From the NCBI RefSeq assembly GCF_001902145.1, contig NZ_MRST01000027.1, positions 42,427-106,426 on the forward strand: 64,000 bases of DNA, written 5' to 3'. Positions 19,404-28,170 of the stretch are shown piece after piece. Numbering within the stretch: the first letter of the stretch is position 1; each line of letters opens with the position of its first letter. Position numbers and translations under genes: made by a program. The notes beneath the pieces are model-generated. The model had not been told where the DNA came from and ran no database searches. It saw only the letters and a list, made by a program, of their open reading frames with translations. This DNA comes from Pseudomonas fluorescens (lineage in GTDB: Bacteria; Pseudomonadota; Gammaproteobacteria; Pseudomonadales; Pseudomonadaceae).

Positions 19404-19417
19404 TAGGAAATTTCCCA
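19404..19417. promoter_or_regulatory. Candidate response-regulator operator upstream of pilin gene
   Basis: TAGGAAATTTCCCA differs from the perfect palindrome at 25189-25202 at one position. It lies about 163 bp upstream of the pilin ATG, between the kinase-gene terminator and the pilin gene. The heptads match the inverted TTTC(C/T)TA units I recall for BvgA of Bordetella. The neighbouring LuxR-type regulator is the obvious candidate ligand. Recognition is inference. Confidence 0.55.
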
Positions 19418-19451
19418 CGAAGATTTCATCCTCAGCGCCTGCCGACACATA

Positions 19452-19480
19452 AAAAAACCGCATCGTAGATGCGGTTTTTT
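19452..19480. terminator. Bidirectional intrinsic terminator after hybrid kinase gene
   Basis: The stem CCGCATC / GATGCGG with loop GTA has an A-run on one side and a T-run on the other. It sits 18 bp past the stop of the kinase gene on the minus strand. It separates the signalling transcription unit (25102-19498) from the pilus operon, which therefore needs its own promoter. Confidence 0.85.
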
Positions 19481-19497
19481 CGTCCGGGCCTGTGCTA

Positions 19498-22400
19498 TCA
19501 GTCGAGGTAGTTATCCAAGCGCTGTTCCAACCGCTCCATGGCCTGCTGCAAGGCATCCACCGCCTCCGTCAGCACGGCAGAATTCAAGCCCTCGCAGGCC
19601 ACTTCCAGTTCCTCACAGCAATCGACCAACCATTGCGCCTGGATAATCCTCGCTCCCCCCTTGACCCGATGAGCCAAGTCGCTCAGGCCGGTCAGGTCAT
19701 GCTGAGTGAACAGCTGAAGCAATCGCGCCATATCCTGAGCGTTACTGGTTGCCAAATCCTGGAGTAGGCTGCGCACGGCGCCAGCGTCACCACGGCTCAG
19801 TTGTTCGAGACTGGTCAAGTCAACGCCCTCGATAACCGTAGAAAAATCCTGCTCTACTAGCACCGCCGCGACAGGCACCAGCGACATCAATCGTGCGTTA
19901 AGGTCATCAAGGCTGATCGGTTTGAACAGGCAATCATCCATGCCGGCGGCCAGGCAACGGTCCTTTTCTTCAGGTTGAGCGTTGGCGGTCAACCCGAGAA
20001 TCATCGCCGGGGCAATCCTCCTGCTACGCTCTTCATCACGAATCGCCCGGGCCAGTTCATAGCCATTCATGAGCGGCATGCTGCAATCGGTAATCACCAC
20101 ATCAAAATGCTGGTGACGCCAGGCTCTGAGGCCATGGGCACCGTCTTGAGCATCGCTGACGCGATGCCCCAGGTAGTTCAACTGCTGGGACAGGAGCAAC
20201 CGATTAGCCGGGTAATCATCAATCACCAATATGTTCAACATCTGGGTGGGCTGGGGCAGCAACGCGACAGGGGACGAAGGTTCTTCCAGCGGCTCCAGGG
20301 TCGGCAGACCGACACGCACCTCCACTTGGGTACCTTGCGTCAGCTCACTGCTCAAGGTCAGGCTGCCTCCCATCATCTCGCAGAGCGTACGGCTGATCAT
20401 CAGGCCCAGGCCCGAGCCACTGCGGGCTGACTGCCCCTGGTTCGAGGCCTGGCTGAACGGATTGAACAAGCGCTGCTGGTCTTCGATGGAAATGCCGCAG
20501 CCCGTGTCCTCCACCCGCAGGCACAGCGCGACACGCTCAGCATTGGGCCCGGGCTCGGCACTGACTTGTAAACGCACATACCCCCGTGCAGTAAACTTGA
20601 TCGCGTTGCTCAACAGGTTCGAGACGATCTGCTTGAACCGCAGCGGGTCTATCAGTACCTGACGGTTAAGTGTGGCGTCCAGATCGAGGATCAGGCGCAG
20701 TTGCTTTTGCCGCGCCAACCCCTCAAAGATGCGTGCTACCGATTCCACCAACTCCAGCAGGTTGGCGCGCTCCGGAGCCAGCGACAGGCGCCCTGATTCG
20801 ATACGGGCAATGTCGAGGATATCGCCGATCAGGTCCAGCAACCCACGCGCAGCGCCGGAGGCGACATCGATGGAGACACGGTCCATATAGCCTTGATCGG
20901 CTTTTTTCTGTGCCAGTTCCAACATACCGATGATAGCGTTCATCGGCGTGCGGATCTCATGGCTCATGGTCGCGAGGAACGTCGTCTTGGCGCGGCTCGC
21001 ATCGTCCGCGTGTTCCTTGGCTTCACGCAGGGCCTGCAGCAACTGCTGGCGCTCGCTGATATCGATCCAGCCGCCGATCATGCCGCTGACCGCGCCATCG
21101 CTGCCGCGGTATGGCAACATCCAATGGTAGATGGTCAGTACTTGATCGGTGCCCATGGTCAGGCTCCGGTCCTGTACCCGGGGCATGCCCTCTTCCATGA
21201 CCTGCAAGTACTCTGCGTGATAAGCCGCCGCTTCGTTAGGGTCGCTGAGGACGCCTTCCACTACGGTCTTGCCGATCACAGCGTCGCGCTCTACATCAAA
21301 CGCACTCAGATAGCCGCTGTTACACGCTATCAACCGTCCCTGGCGATCACGCACGTAAATAGCATGGGGGGTGCCGTCGATCAGTACGCGCATGAATTCC
21401 ATCTGGTCATTGAGCGCTATCTCAGCCTGCCTGCGCTTGCCCATCAGCCAGCGTAGATAAACGATCCAACCCACTGCCGCCAGCAACAACAGGGTGGCCA
21501 CGGCGAACGCCTGCAGTATCACGGTACGGTTACGCAGCCAATAGCTGTCATCTACGGCAATTTCGCTGCGCCACCGGTTGGTAATCTCATCCATTTCTTC
21601 AGGCGGGATACTGAGCATGGCCTTCTCCAGTATCGAGTACAGCTCCAATGCGTCGCGAGGGGTGGCGAACGCGGTACGCGCCAATTGCGTACCCACGGTA
21701 CTGGTGATCCGCAATTGGTCGCGATATTGCCGGGAAATCATGTAGCGGGAGATGATCAGCGAGTTGACCGCAGCCTCGGCTTTTCCTTCGGCCACCAATG
21801 CCATTGCATCCTGGGCATTGCGCGCCTCCACCAGCACCACCTTGGGGTATTGCTCGATGAGCATGTCGCGAACAGGGTTGCCGTGGATCACCGCCAGCCG
21901 TTTGCCCGCCATGTCATCCAGGGTGCCGGGGCTTGAGGGGTTATCGGCACTGACCAGTACGTAAGGTGTATTCAGATACGGTCGCGTAAAACGCAGCAGG
22001 CCCTCACGCTCGGTACTCGGCGTCAGGGTGATCAGCAGGTCCGCGTCACGGTCACGGATGCTGTTGAGCATGTTTTCCACCGAGTACGCCCGCTGTACTT
22101 CAAACTTCAAACCGGTGCGCAGCGAGACCTTGGCCAGTACATCTGCGCTGATTCCGCGAAACTCGCCCTCCTCATTGAAAAACGACAGCGGTAAATAGCT
22201 GTCGTCCACCACGACGCGTAACACCGGGTGGGCGCCCATCCAACGTTGCTCGCTCGCACTGAAATGCAGTGCCGTACGCCCTGGCATGCTGGCGCCACCG
22301 GCACTCCAGCGGCGCAGGATATTCATGCGCTCACTGACCGGAATCACCGCCAGCGCGCGATTGAGGATGTGCAGCAAGCGCGTGCCTCCCTCGGGCACGG

Positions 22401-23133
22401 CAAACGCAAAGTTCCTGGCCTCAATCTGGGAAAAGTCCGCCAATTGCACATTGTTGAGATAGTTCTTGTTGATCAGGAAATCAGCACTGATGGCATCGCC
22501 CAGATACACATCGGCGCTTCCGAAAGCCACTGCACCAATGGCGCTCAAGGTTGACGGAAACAACTGCAAGGTGGCCTTGGGATAAAACGCTTTGACCACC
22601 TCAGGCGACAGGTAGTGATACAACATGGCGATCTTCTTGCCCGCAAGGTCTGGGGCCAGCGTGCTGCTGTCACCCAGCCGCGTGACCAATGCCGGCATGT
22701 CCTCGGCATAGGCAGTCGACAACAGCAGCCCGGCATCGGCGGCTTCATAGCCGTTGGCTACTCCTAGGAAATCCACTTCGCCACGCTTGAGCGCGTCGAT
22801 CACCTCAACGCGCGAGGCAAACCGGCGCACCTGCACCCGAACGCGTAACAGTTCGCTCAACAACTGCGCGTAGTCGGCCGTCATGCCTTCATAATCGCGA
22901 TCATTGTTGGCCATACCCAGAGGCGCATAGTCGGGCGCGGAGTCACCCAGCACCAGCACGTCCTTGCTGCGCAGCCAACTCCACTGATCCTCGGTAAGCA
23001 TGGCCCTGTAACCATCGACGTGGGAGCGTCCCAGCACATGGAAAGTATTTGCCTGCGAGTCCGCCAGTACACTACCGTTGAGGGTCATGCCAAAGGCCAG
23101 TGCCGCGATCCATGTACGCAAGTCAGTGCTCAT
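19498..23133 (-). CDS. BvgS/RocS-type hybrid sensor histidine kinase
   Basis: The 1211-residue inner-membrane kinase has a signal sequence (about 1-25) and two tandem periplasmic SBP_bac_3 (Venus flytrap) domains (about 50-270 and 295-525). A transmembrane helix (about 540-562), a PAS domain (about 580-690), a HisKA/HATPase core with His725 (SHEIRTPMN), a receiver with Asp1016 (ITDCSMP) and a C-terminal HPt domain with His1155 (AHRVKGG) follow. All phosphorelay residues are present. This is the architecture of BvgS and of RocS1/RcsC/PvrS, which control cup fimbriae in P. aeruginosa. The ATG at 23133 shares one base with the response-regulator stop (TGATG), so the pair is co-translated. The ligand is unknown. 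Confidence 0.95.
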   Translation of the reverse strand: MSTDLRTWIAALAFGMTLNGSVLADSQANTFHVLGRSHVDGYRAMLTEDQWSWLRSKDVLVLGDSAPDYAPLGMANNDRDYEGMTADYAQLLSELLRVRVQVRRFASRVEVIDALKRGEVDFLGVANGYEAADAGLLLSTAYAEDMPALVTRLGDSSTLAPDLAGKKIAMLYHYLSPEVVKAFYPKATLQLFPSTLSAIGAVAFGSADVYLGDAISADFLINKNYLNNVQLADFSQIEARNFAFAVPEGGTRLLHILNRALAVIPVSERMNILRRWSAGGASMPGRTALHFSASEQRWMGAHPVLRVVVDDSYLPLSFFNEEGEFRGISADVLAKVSLRTGLKFEVQRAYSVENMLNSIRDRDADLLITLTPSTEREGLLRFTRPYLNTPYVLVSADNPSSPGTLDDMAGKRLAVIHGNPVRDMLIEQYPKVVLVEARNAQDAMALVAEGKAEAAVNSLIISRYMISRQYRDQLRITSTVGTQLARTAFATPRDALELYSILEKAMLSIPPEEMDEITNRWRSEIAVDDSYWLRNRTVILQAFAVATLLLLAAVGWIVYLRWLMGKRRQAEIALNDQMEFMRVLIDGTPHAIYVRDRQGRLIACNSGYLSAFDVERDAVIGKTVVEGVLSDPNEAAAYHAEYLQVMEEGMPRVQDRSLTMGTDQVLTIYHWMLPYRGSDGAVSGMIGGWIDISERQQLLQALREAKEHADDASRAKTTFLATMSHEIRTPMNAIIGMLELAQKKADQGYMDRVSIDVASGAARGLLDLIGDILDIARIESGRLSLAPERANLLELVESVARIFEGLARQKQLRLILDLDATLNRQVLIDPLRFKQIVSNLLSNAIKFTARGYVRLQVSAEPGPNAERVALCLRVEDTGCGISIEDQQRLFNPFSQASNQGQSARSGSGLGLMISRTLCEMMGGSLTLSSELTQGTQVEVRVGLPTLEPLEEPSSPVALLPQPTQMLNILVIDDYPANRLLLSQQLNYLGHRVSDAQDGAHGLRAWRHQHFDVVITDCSMPLMNGYELARAIRDEERSRRIAPAMILGLTANAQPEEKDRCLAAGMDDCLFKPISLDDLNARLMSLVPVAAVLVEQDFSTVIEGVDLTSLEQLSRGDAGAVRSLLQDLATSNAQDMARLLQLFTQHDLTGLSDLAHRVKGGARIIQAQWLVDCCEELEVACEGLNSAVLTEAVDALQQAMERLEQRLDNYLD

Positions 23134-23759
23134 CAAACCAAATTATTACGTTTGGCAAAATCAGCGAGGTACACCACCGATTTCACGTTGAGCTTTTCGA
23201 TCAAGCGTGTTTTGTAAGTGCTGACAGTCTTGTTACTGAGCAGCATCGAATCGCCGATTTCCTTGTTGCTCAATCCCAGGGACAGACGCTGCAGAATGGT
23301 CAGCTCGCGGTCAGAGAGGCTTTGGATCAGCTCCAGATCAGTGGCTTCACTATCACTGCGCCGCACTGAACTGCCTGCCAGGTTCGGAAAGAACGTGTAC
23401 CCGCCCATCACTGCTTTGATCGCTTTGGTCAATTCATCCAGGTCGTTGGTCTTGGAGATGTATCCAGCGGCGCCGGCTTTCATACACCGCATCGAGTAGA
23501 ACAGCGGCGACTGTGAGGTCAACACCAGGATTTTGCACTTGAGCCCCAGCGCGCAGAGCCGGGTGATGACTTCCAACCCATCCAGCTTGGGCATGGCAAT
23601 ATCCAGCACGATCAGATCCGGCTCAAACTCACGCGCCATCTGTACCGCATCCACCCCATTGTCCGCTTCTGCTACGACGTCGAAATGTTCCTGCTGCAGC
23701 AACATTTTGACCGATGAGCGAATGAACGGATGGTCATCCACAACTAACGCTTTAAACAT
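23133..23759 (-). CDS. LuxR/NarL-type response regulator (RocA/BvgA-like)
   Basis: The 208-residue regulator has a receiver (1-120) with D8/D9, phospho-acceptor Asp53 and the Lys in YISKTND, then a LuxR/FixJ helix-turn-helix (about 145-205; LSDRELTILQRL...NKTVSTYKTRL). It is the likely target of the adjacent hybrid kinase and the likely activator of the pilus genes. ATG 23759 is preceded by GAGGTG and puts the acidic pair at the usual place; an upstream in-frame extension to 23858 would add 33 residues of no family character. Confidence 0.93.
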   Translation of the reverse strand: MFKALVVDDHPFIRSSVKMLLQQEHFDVVAEADNGVDAVQMAREFEPDLIVLDIAMPKLDGLEVITRLCALGLKCKILVLTSQSPLFYSMRCMKAGAAGYISKTNDLDELTKAIKAVMGGYTFFPNLAGSSVRRSDSEATDLELIQSLSDRELTILQRLSLGLSNKEIGDSMLLSNKTVSTYKTRLIEKLNVKSVVYLADFAKRNNLV

Positions 23760-23874
23760 ATCCACCTCTGGAAGACACACCGGCGAAGCCGATGACTCAC
23801 ATGTCAGTCGCGTAAGACTGTGGGGACACAGTTCGGGAATACGCTGCTCAAAATACACGAGCGTGACACAAGTG

Positions 23875-23888
23875 TAGGAAGTATCTAA
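23875..23888. promoter_or_regulatory. Weaker third copy of the heptad motif
   Basis: Read on the minus strand, TTTCTTA and CTTCCTA occur as direct repeats 11 bp apart around 23875-23890. They lie at the 3' end of the upstream REC-EAL gene and about 120 bp before the response-regulator ATG. They resemble the half-sites of the palindromes at 25189 and 19404. They could give autoregulation, but the match is imperfect and overlaps a stop codon. Confidence 0.35.
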
Positions 23889-25102
23889 GAAATATCAGGA
23901 CAATTCGTGGCTATTTTCTGCCCGGCGAAATGTGCTTCAAGCCACGGTATCAGCCGATACCCTGCCATCGGTCGTGCCAGGTAAAACCCTTGCCCGATCT
24001 CGCACCCTAACGCCAGCACCCCTTCATGGCTACGTTGAGTGCCAATACCCTCGATCACCAGGCTCATATCCAGTGAACGAGCGAGCGCCAAGGTGCTGGC
24101 AACCATGGCCTGATTCTGCGGGTCGTCGACATGGCGTACGAACACTCCATCAAGCTTGAGCTGGTTGAAAGGCAACTGACAAAGCAATTTGAGTGATGAA
24201 AAACCCGTACCAAAATCATCGATGGACAAACCGCAGCCCAGCAAGCGCAGACGCAGCAGGTTCTCCTGTATACGCGGTGAGAGGTCCAGCAAGCCGTTTT
24301 CCGCTAGTTCAAACAACAATGTGGTACCGGGAAACCCATGGCGCAGCAAGGACTGCTGAATATGTAGCAGCAATTCGTCGTCGAGCAATTGCGATGCATG
24401 CAGGTTGAACGCCAATTCGAGCTGGATGTGCTGACGTCGTAACATGCCAAGCAGATTGAGGCCTTGCTCCAAGAGTTGCTTGAATATCGGGTCAATCAGA
24501 TCGTACGCCAGTACCGCAGCCAGAAACTGCGCCGGTAGCAGCACGCCCCTTGTAGGATGCTCCCAGCGCACCAAGGCTTCCACGCCGGCCAGGCACCCGG
24601 TGCCTAACATGAATTTGGGCTGGTACCAGGCACGAAACTCCCCCAATGCCAGGCCCTGATGAATCTCGTGCTCATGGGGCAAGGCTGCCGGCGCTGGGGC
24701 CAGTGCCGACGGCAGGCGCCGCCGCCAATAGCTGTGCAGTAAATGCCGCAGGGCACGCAATTGCAGGGGTTGGCTCAACACGCCAAGCATTTGCAGCCCA
24801 GAGAGCGAGCGCATCTGAGCCAGCGCCCGTCGTAATTCAGGACGCAGCTCACTGCACAGGGCGACCGCCTGCACGAGCCCAGCCTGGCTGGCACCACGCA
24901 GGAATTCCAGGCAGTCCAGACTCCTGTCGGCCAGGTCACAGAGCACAATGTCCACTCCCCCGCACGCTTGCAGCTGCGCCATGGCTTGTTCGGTGCTACT
25001 GGCCTGGCGTACCTCCTGCAACCCCAGCCGATCAAGCATCTTAATCAACACGCTGCGTTGAAACCGTTGGTTTTCCAGAACCAGCACGCGGAGATGAGCC
25101 AT
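23885..25102 (-). CDS. Second REC-EAL protein with degenerate receiver
   Basis: The 405-residue protein is co-linear with the REC-EAL protein at 12935-14152, so the two are paralogues. Its receiver keeps Asp56 but has E10-N11 instead of two acidic residues, and Gln in place of the conserved Lys (VLSQP for K-P), so phosphorylation control is doubtful. The EAL domain keeps E in EALVRW, N in FNLHASQL, E in FELAEN, DD in IDDFGTGFSS, K in QLKLDG and Q in GQGFYLARP. The EGIET segment reads EGIGT. It is the first gene of the signalling operon, with the operator-like palindrome 87 bp upstream. It could be a weak phosphodiesterase or a c-di-GMP sensor. Confidence 0.88.
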   Translation of the reverse strand: MAHLRVLVLENQRFQRSVLIKMLDRLGLQEVRQASSTEQAMAQLQACGGVDIVLCDLADRSLDCLEFLRGASQAGLVQAVALCSELRPELRRALAQMRSLSGLQMLGVLSQPLQLRALRHLLHSYWRRRLPSALAPAPAALPHEHEIHQGLALGEFRAWYQPKFMLGTGCLAGVEALVRWEHPTRGVLLPAQFLAAVLAYDLIDPIFKQLLEQGLNLLGMLRRQHIQLELAFNLHASQLLDDELLLHIQQSLLRHGFPGTTLLFELAENGLLDLSPRIQENLLRLRLLGCGLSIDDFGTGFSSLKLLCQLPFNQLKLDGVFVRHVDDPQNQAMVASTLALARSLDMSLVIEGIGTQRSHEGVLALGCEIGQGFYLARPMAGYRLIPWLEAHFAGQKIATNCPDIS

Positions 25103-25188
25103 TGTTAATCAACCACCTAGCAGGAGCAAAGGCGGTCATAGTGGTATCGAACTGTCTGAATCAGTAACGGAATCGTCCTTGCGACACG

Positions 25189-25202
25189 TAGGAAATTTCC
25201 TA
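25189..25202. promoter_or_regulatory. Perfect 14-bp palindrome, candidate operator of signalling operon
   Basis: TAGGAAATTTCCTA is a perfect inverted repeat of the heptad TTTCCTA. It lies in the 120-bp gap upstream of the first signalling gene (ATG 25102). A further imperfect half-site (ATTCCGT on the minus strand) follows about 22 bp closer to the gene, the dimer spacing I recall for BvgA arrays. The same palindrome with one change precedes the pilin gene. Confidence 0.6.
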
Positions 25203-25222
25203 GAGAGATCCTTGGCGCCGAC

Positions 25223-26221
25223 TCAAGGATCCACTTGCCCCATCAACTCGGGGATGCTTTCTGGCCGCTGGGCATAGCGTTGGGCCAACGCCGCGCAGAC
25301 CATCAACTGGATCTGGTGAAACAGCATCAATGGCAGGATCAACACGCCCATGCTCGCCCCGGCAAACAGCACCTGCGCCATCGGCACGCCGGTGGCCAGG
25401 CTTTTCTTCGAGCCGCAGAACAGGATGGTGATGCGGTCTTCCTGGTTAAAGCCAAACGCCTTGCCCAGCAGCGTGGACGCCACCAGCACCAGGGCCAGCA
25501 GCACGCAGCAGGCCACCACCAGACCGCCCAGTTGCCATAGCGGAATCTGGTGCCAGATGCCCTCATTGACCGCTTCGCTGAAGGCGCCGTAGACCACCAA
25601 CAGAATCGAGCCCTGGTCGACGAATTTCAGCCAGGCTTTGTTACGCCCGACCCAGCCACCGATCCAGCGGCTGGCGACTTGCCCGGCAATGAACGGCAGC
25701 AACAACTGCACGCTGATTTTGACAATCGCATCGACTGTGGAGCCGCCATCACCGTGCACGTTGAGCAGCAGCGCTACCAGCAGCGGCGTCAGGAAAATAC
25801 CGAACAGGCTGGACGCCGCCGCGCTGCAAATGGCCGCCGGGATATTGCCGCGGGCCAGGGAGGTAAAGGCAATCGCCGATTGCACAGTGGCCGGCAAGGC
25901 GCAGAGGTAGAGCATGCCCATGTACAGCTCGTTGCCGATCAACGGCGACAGCAGCGGCTTGAGTGCCAGGCCCAGCAGCGGGAACAGTACGAAGGTCAGG
26001 CTGAACACCAGCAAATGCAAACGCCAGTGGCCGGCACCGGCGACGATGGCCTTGCGCGACAGCTTGGCGCCGTGCAGGAAAAACAGCAGCGCGATGGCCA
26101 GGTTGGTGACCCAGCCGAAGGCCACGGCGGTCTGGCCGCTGGCGGGCAGCAATGAGGCGAGGATCACCGTGGCGATCAGGGTGAGGGTAAAGTTGTCGGG
26201 GAGAAACCGGGGCCGGGTCAT
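25223..26221 (-). CDS. BASS-family (SBF-like, DUF4137) sodium-dependent transporter
   Basis: The 332-residue inner-membrane protein has about ten hydrophobic helices of the bile acid:sodium symporter fold, in the DUF4137/SBF-like CPA group. Conserved segments include the first helix pair ending LFFLHGAKLS, LPATVQSAIAF and the late FCGSKKSLATGVP. The ATG at 26221 follows GGAAGA. It is divergent from an AraC regulator at 26307, which probably controls it. The substrate is not predictable. Confidence 0.85.
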   Translation of the reverse strand: MTRPRFLPDNFTLTLIATVILASLLPASGQTAVAFGWVTNLAIALLFFLHGAKLSRKAIVAGAGHWRLHLLVFSLTFVLFPLLGLALKPLLSPLIGNELYMGMLYLCALPATVQSAIAFTSLARGNIPAAICSAAASSLFGIFLTPLLVALLLNVHGDGGSTVDAIVKISVQLLLPFIAGQVASRWIGGWVGRNKAWLKFVDQGSILLVVYGAFSEAVNEGIWHQIPLWQLGGLVVACCVLLALVLVASTLLGKAFGFNQEDRITILFCGSKKSLATGVPMAQVLFAGASMGVLILPLMLFHQIQLMVCAALAQRYAQRPESIPELMGQVDP

Positions 26222-26306
26222 AAGCAATTCTTCCAGGGGTTGCCAAGAGCTTCGTGACGACTCTAACGTAACCGCCTGTTACCGACTAACGCCAATGAGC
26301 CAGTAA

Positions 26307-27095
26307 ATGCCGCCTAAAGGACATGAGAAAGCCGTGCGCCGCAGTGTACCTGGGCTTTCCAGCCTGCCGAGGCCGGTGTACGGGCGTACTGAATCCTTGC
26401 CCAACCGGGCGCTGACACGACGCCACAGCCACCCGTGGGTGCAGTTGTCCTACGCGATTTCCGGGGTGCTGGAGATCCAGACCAGCGTCGGTCGTTTCGT
26501 CGCGCCACCGCAGCGCGCGGTGTGGATTCCGGCCGGCATGCCCCATCGGGTGTTCAGTTCGCCCCATACGGAAATGCGCAGCTTGTACCTCGATTGCAGC
26601 GTCACCGCCTGGGCCGCCGAGCGTTGCCAAGTGCTGGAGGTGAGCAGTTTGCTACGCGAGCTGATCCGCAACTTCAGCCAATTGCCGGTGGAATATACCG
26701 AGGACGGGCCGGACGGGCGCCTGGCTCAGGTATTGCTCGATCAGCTCGCCGCCGCACCCCAGGTGGATTTGATGTTGCCACTGCCTCACGACCCACGGCT
26801 GCGGCAGATCTACCGCAGCCTGAACCTACACCCCGAGCAACAGACCACCTTGGGTGAGTGGAGCCGCAAACTGGGGGTCAGCGAAAAAACCCTCAGTCGG
26901 GTGTTCCTGAGCGATACCGGGCTGACGTTTCGCGCATGGCGCCAGCGCCTGCGCCTGTTGAGCGCCCTGCCCGCCCTGGAACAAGGCGAGCGGGTGACGG
27001 ATGTGGCATTGGGGTGTGGGTACGAGTCGACGTCAGCGTTTATCAATGCGTTTCGCCAGCAGTTTGATTCCACCCCCGGTGAATTCTTCCGCTAA
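26307..27095 (+). CDS. AraC-family regulator with cupin sensor domain
   Basis: The 262-residue regulator has an N-terminal cupin-like domain (RRHSHPWVQLSYAISG..., VWIPAGMPHRV) and a C-terminal AraC helix-turn-helix pair (about 165-262; LGVSEKTLSRVF, DVALGCGYESTSAFINAFRQ). It lies divergent from the BASS-type transporter with an 85-bp shared promoter region, the usual layout for a local activator or repressor. The ligand is unknown. Confidence 0.88.
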   Translation: MPPKGHEKAVRRSVPGLSSLPRPVYGRTESLPNRALTRRHSHPWVQLSYAISGVLEIQTSVGRFVAPPQRAVWIPAGMPHRVFSSPHTEMRSLYLDCSVTAWAAERCQVLEVSSLLRELIRNFSQLPVEYTEDGPDGRLAQVLLDQLAAAPQVDLMLPLPHDPRLRQIYRSLNLHPEQQTTLGEWSRKLGVSEKTLSRVFLSDTGLTFRAWRQRLRLLSALPALEQGERVTDVALGCGYESTSAFINAFRQQFDSTPGEFFR

Positions 27096-27189
27096 CCCTC
27101 CCCCACGATGCAAATAATCCCCAAACCCACGCTCGGCTGGTATTGTGCGGCGCTTTGAAACACAGCAACCGACTGCGAGGAAATGGACG

Positions 27190-27621
27190 TTGAACACTGA
27201 CGAAAAAATGACCGGGGACCTGTTCGAGGTTGATAAGCGCCTGTCACTCAAGCCCGTGGTGGACTTCAACGCCTACCTGCGTAGCGCCTTTGGCGACGGC
27301 CCTTGCACCTGCGTGCGCTGCACGGCCAACGGCGGCGATGAAAGCGGTTATGAGTTCCAACACACCTTCACCTTCGACGCCAAGGCCCTGCACCGCCGCT
27401 TCGCTTCGACGGCAGGCAGTGATGTGTTGATGGCGTTGAAGAAGGCATGGTTGTCGTACACCAAGGCCGAGCTGCCGCTCAGTGGTGCGTTGGCGCTGGA
27501 CACAGTCAAAGAGTTTGTCGAGCCACAGTTGCACAAACGCCTGGCGCCGCTGTTTGTCGCCAGTGGGTTGGTCAAGGATGTCGAAGGCCAATTGCGCATC
27601 CAGCCGCAAGCCGCAGCCTGA
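27190..27621 (+). CDS. Conserved hypothetical protein with Cys cluster
   Basis: The protein of about 143 residues belongs to no family I recognise. It has a C-T-C-V-R-C cysteine cluster near residue 38 that could bind a metal, and a mixed helical C-terminal half. I chose TTG 27190 because GAGGAAA lies about 8 bp upstream; ATG 27208 in the same frame is an alternative that removes six residues. It is single, followed directly by the second copy of the composite repeat. No signal peptide or membrane helix is visible, so it is probably cytoplasmic. Confidence 0.65.
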   Translation: MNTDEKMTGDLFEVDKRLSLKPVVDFNAYLRSAFGDGPCTCVRCTANGGDESGYEFQHTFTFDAKALHRRFASTAGSDVLMALKKAWLSYTKAELPLSGALALDTVKEFVEPQLHKRLAPLFVASGLVKDVEGQLRIQPQAAA

Positions 27622-27632
27622 TACAGGCCAAT

Positions 27633-28120
27633 GTGGGAGCTGGCTTGCCTGCGAAAGCGGTAGTGCAGTAACAGATGCAGTGACTGTCACACCGCCATCG
27701 CAGCATAGGTATCTACACAACTCTGTAGCGCTCAACGGTAATCACGATGCGAAGCGAGCCGCTCTTGATCTTGATCTGCTTTTGATCTTGATCTCAGGCG
27801 CCCCGTTAAACCACGCTGGCCGGAATTCGACAGGGATTTGGGGGGTAAACCGGCAGGGATGCCGGTTGAGCCGCCCCGCGCCATGGATGGCGCGTGGCGG
27901 CGGCCCCCCAAATCACTGGCGAATTACGGGCACACCGAGCCTAAGCGAGGTGCCGAGTGGTGGGGCAAGAGCGTTTTGCTTACTTTTGCGCTTTTCAAAA
28001 GTGAGCCGCCGTCAGGGCGGAACCCTAAGTGGCCGTTACCTAAATAACGGATATGTACGCGCTCTGATCCAACATCCCAGTTGGCTGCCAGGCCGTCTTC
28101 GCAGGCAAGCCAGCTCCCAC
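27633..28120. repeat. Composite intergenic repeat, copy 2
   Basis: A REP half (GTGGGAGCTGGCTTGCCTGC) at 27633, the core at 27693-28104 and an inverted REP half ending at 28120 repeat the element at 10199-10767. Here the left arm lacks the second half of the REPIN: the sequence jumps from the spacer directly into the core at the shared CGCC-TCGC. The core has a 6-bp insertion relative to copy 1. Confidence 0.9.
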
Positions 28121-28170
28121 ATTTGGATCGCGGCGCATCAGTTAGATCAGCGTCGGCTGTCAGTCCGTCA

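Noticed and set aside
27838..28047. A 69-codon frame inside the composite repeat
   Set aside because: Copy 1 has an in-frame TAG at the equivalent of codon 11, so the frame is not conserved even between two copies in this window.
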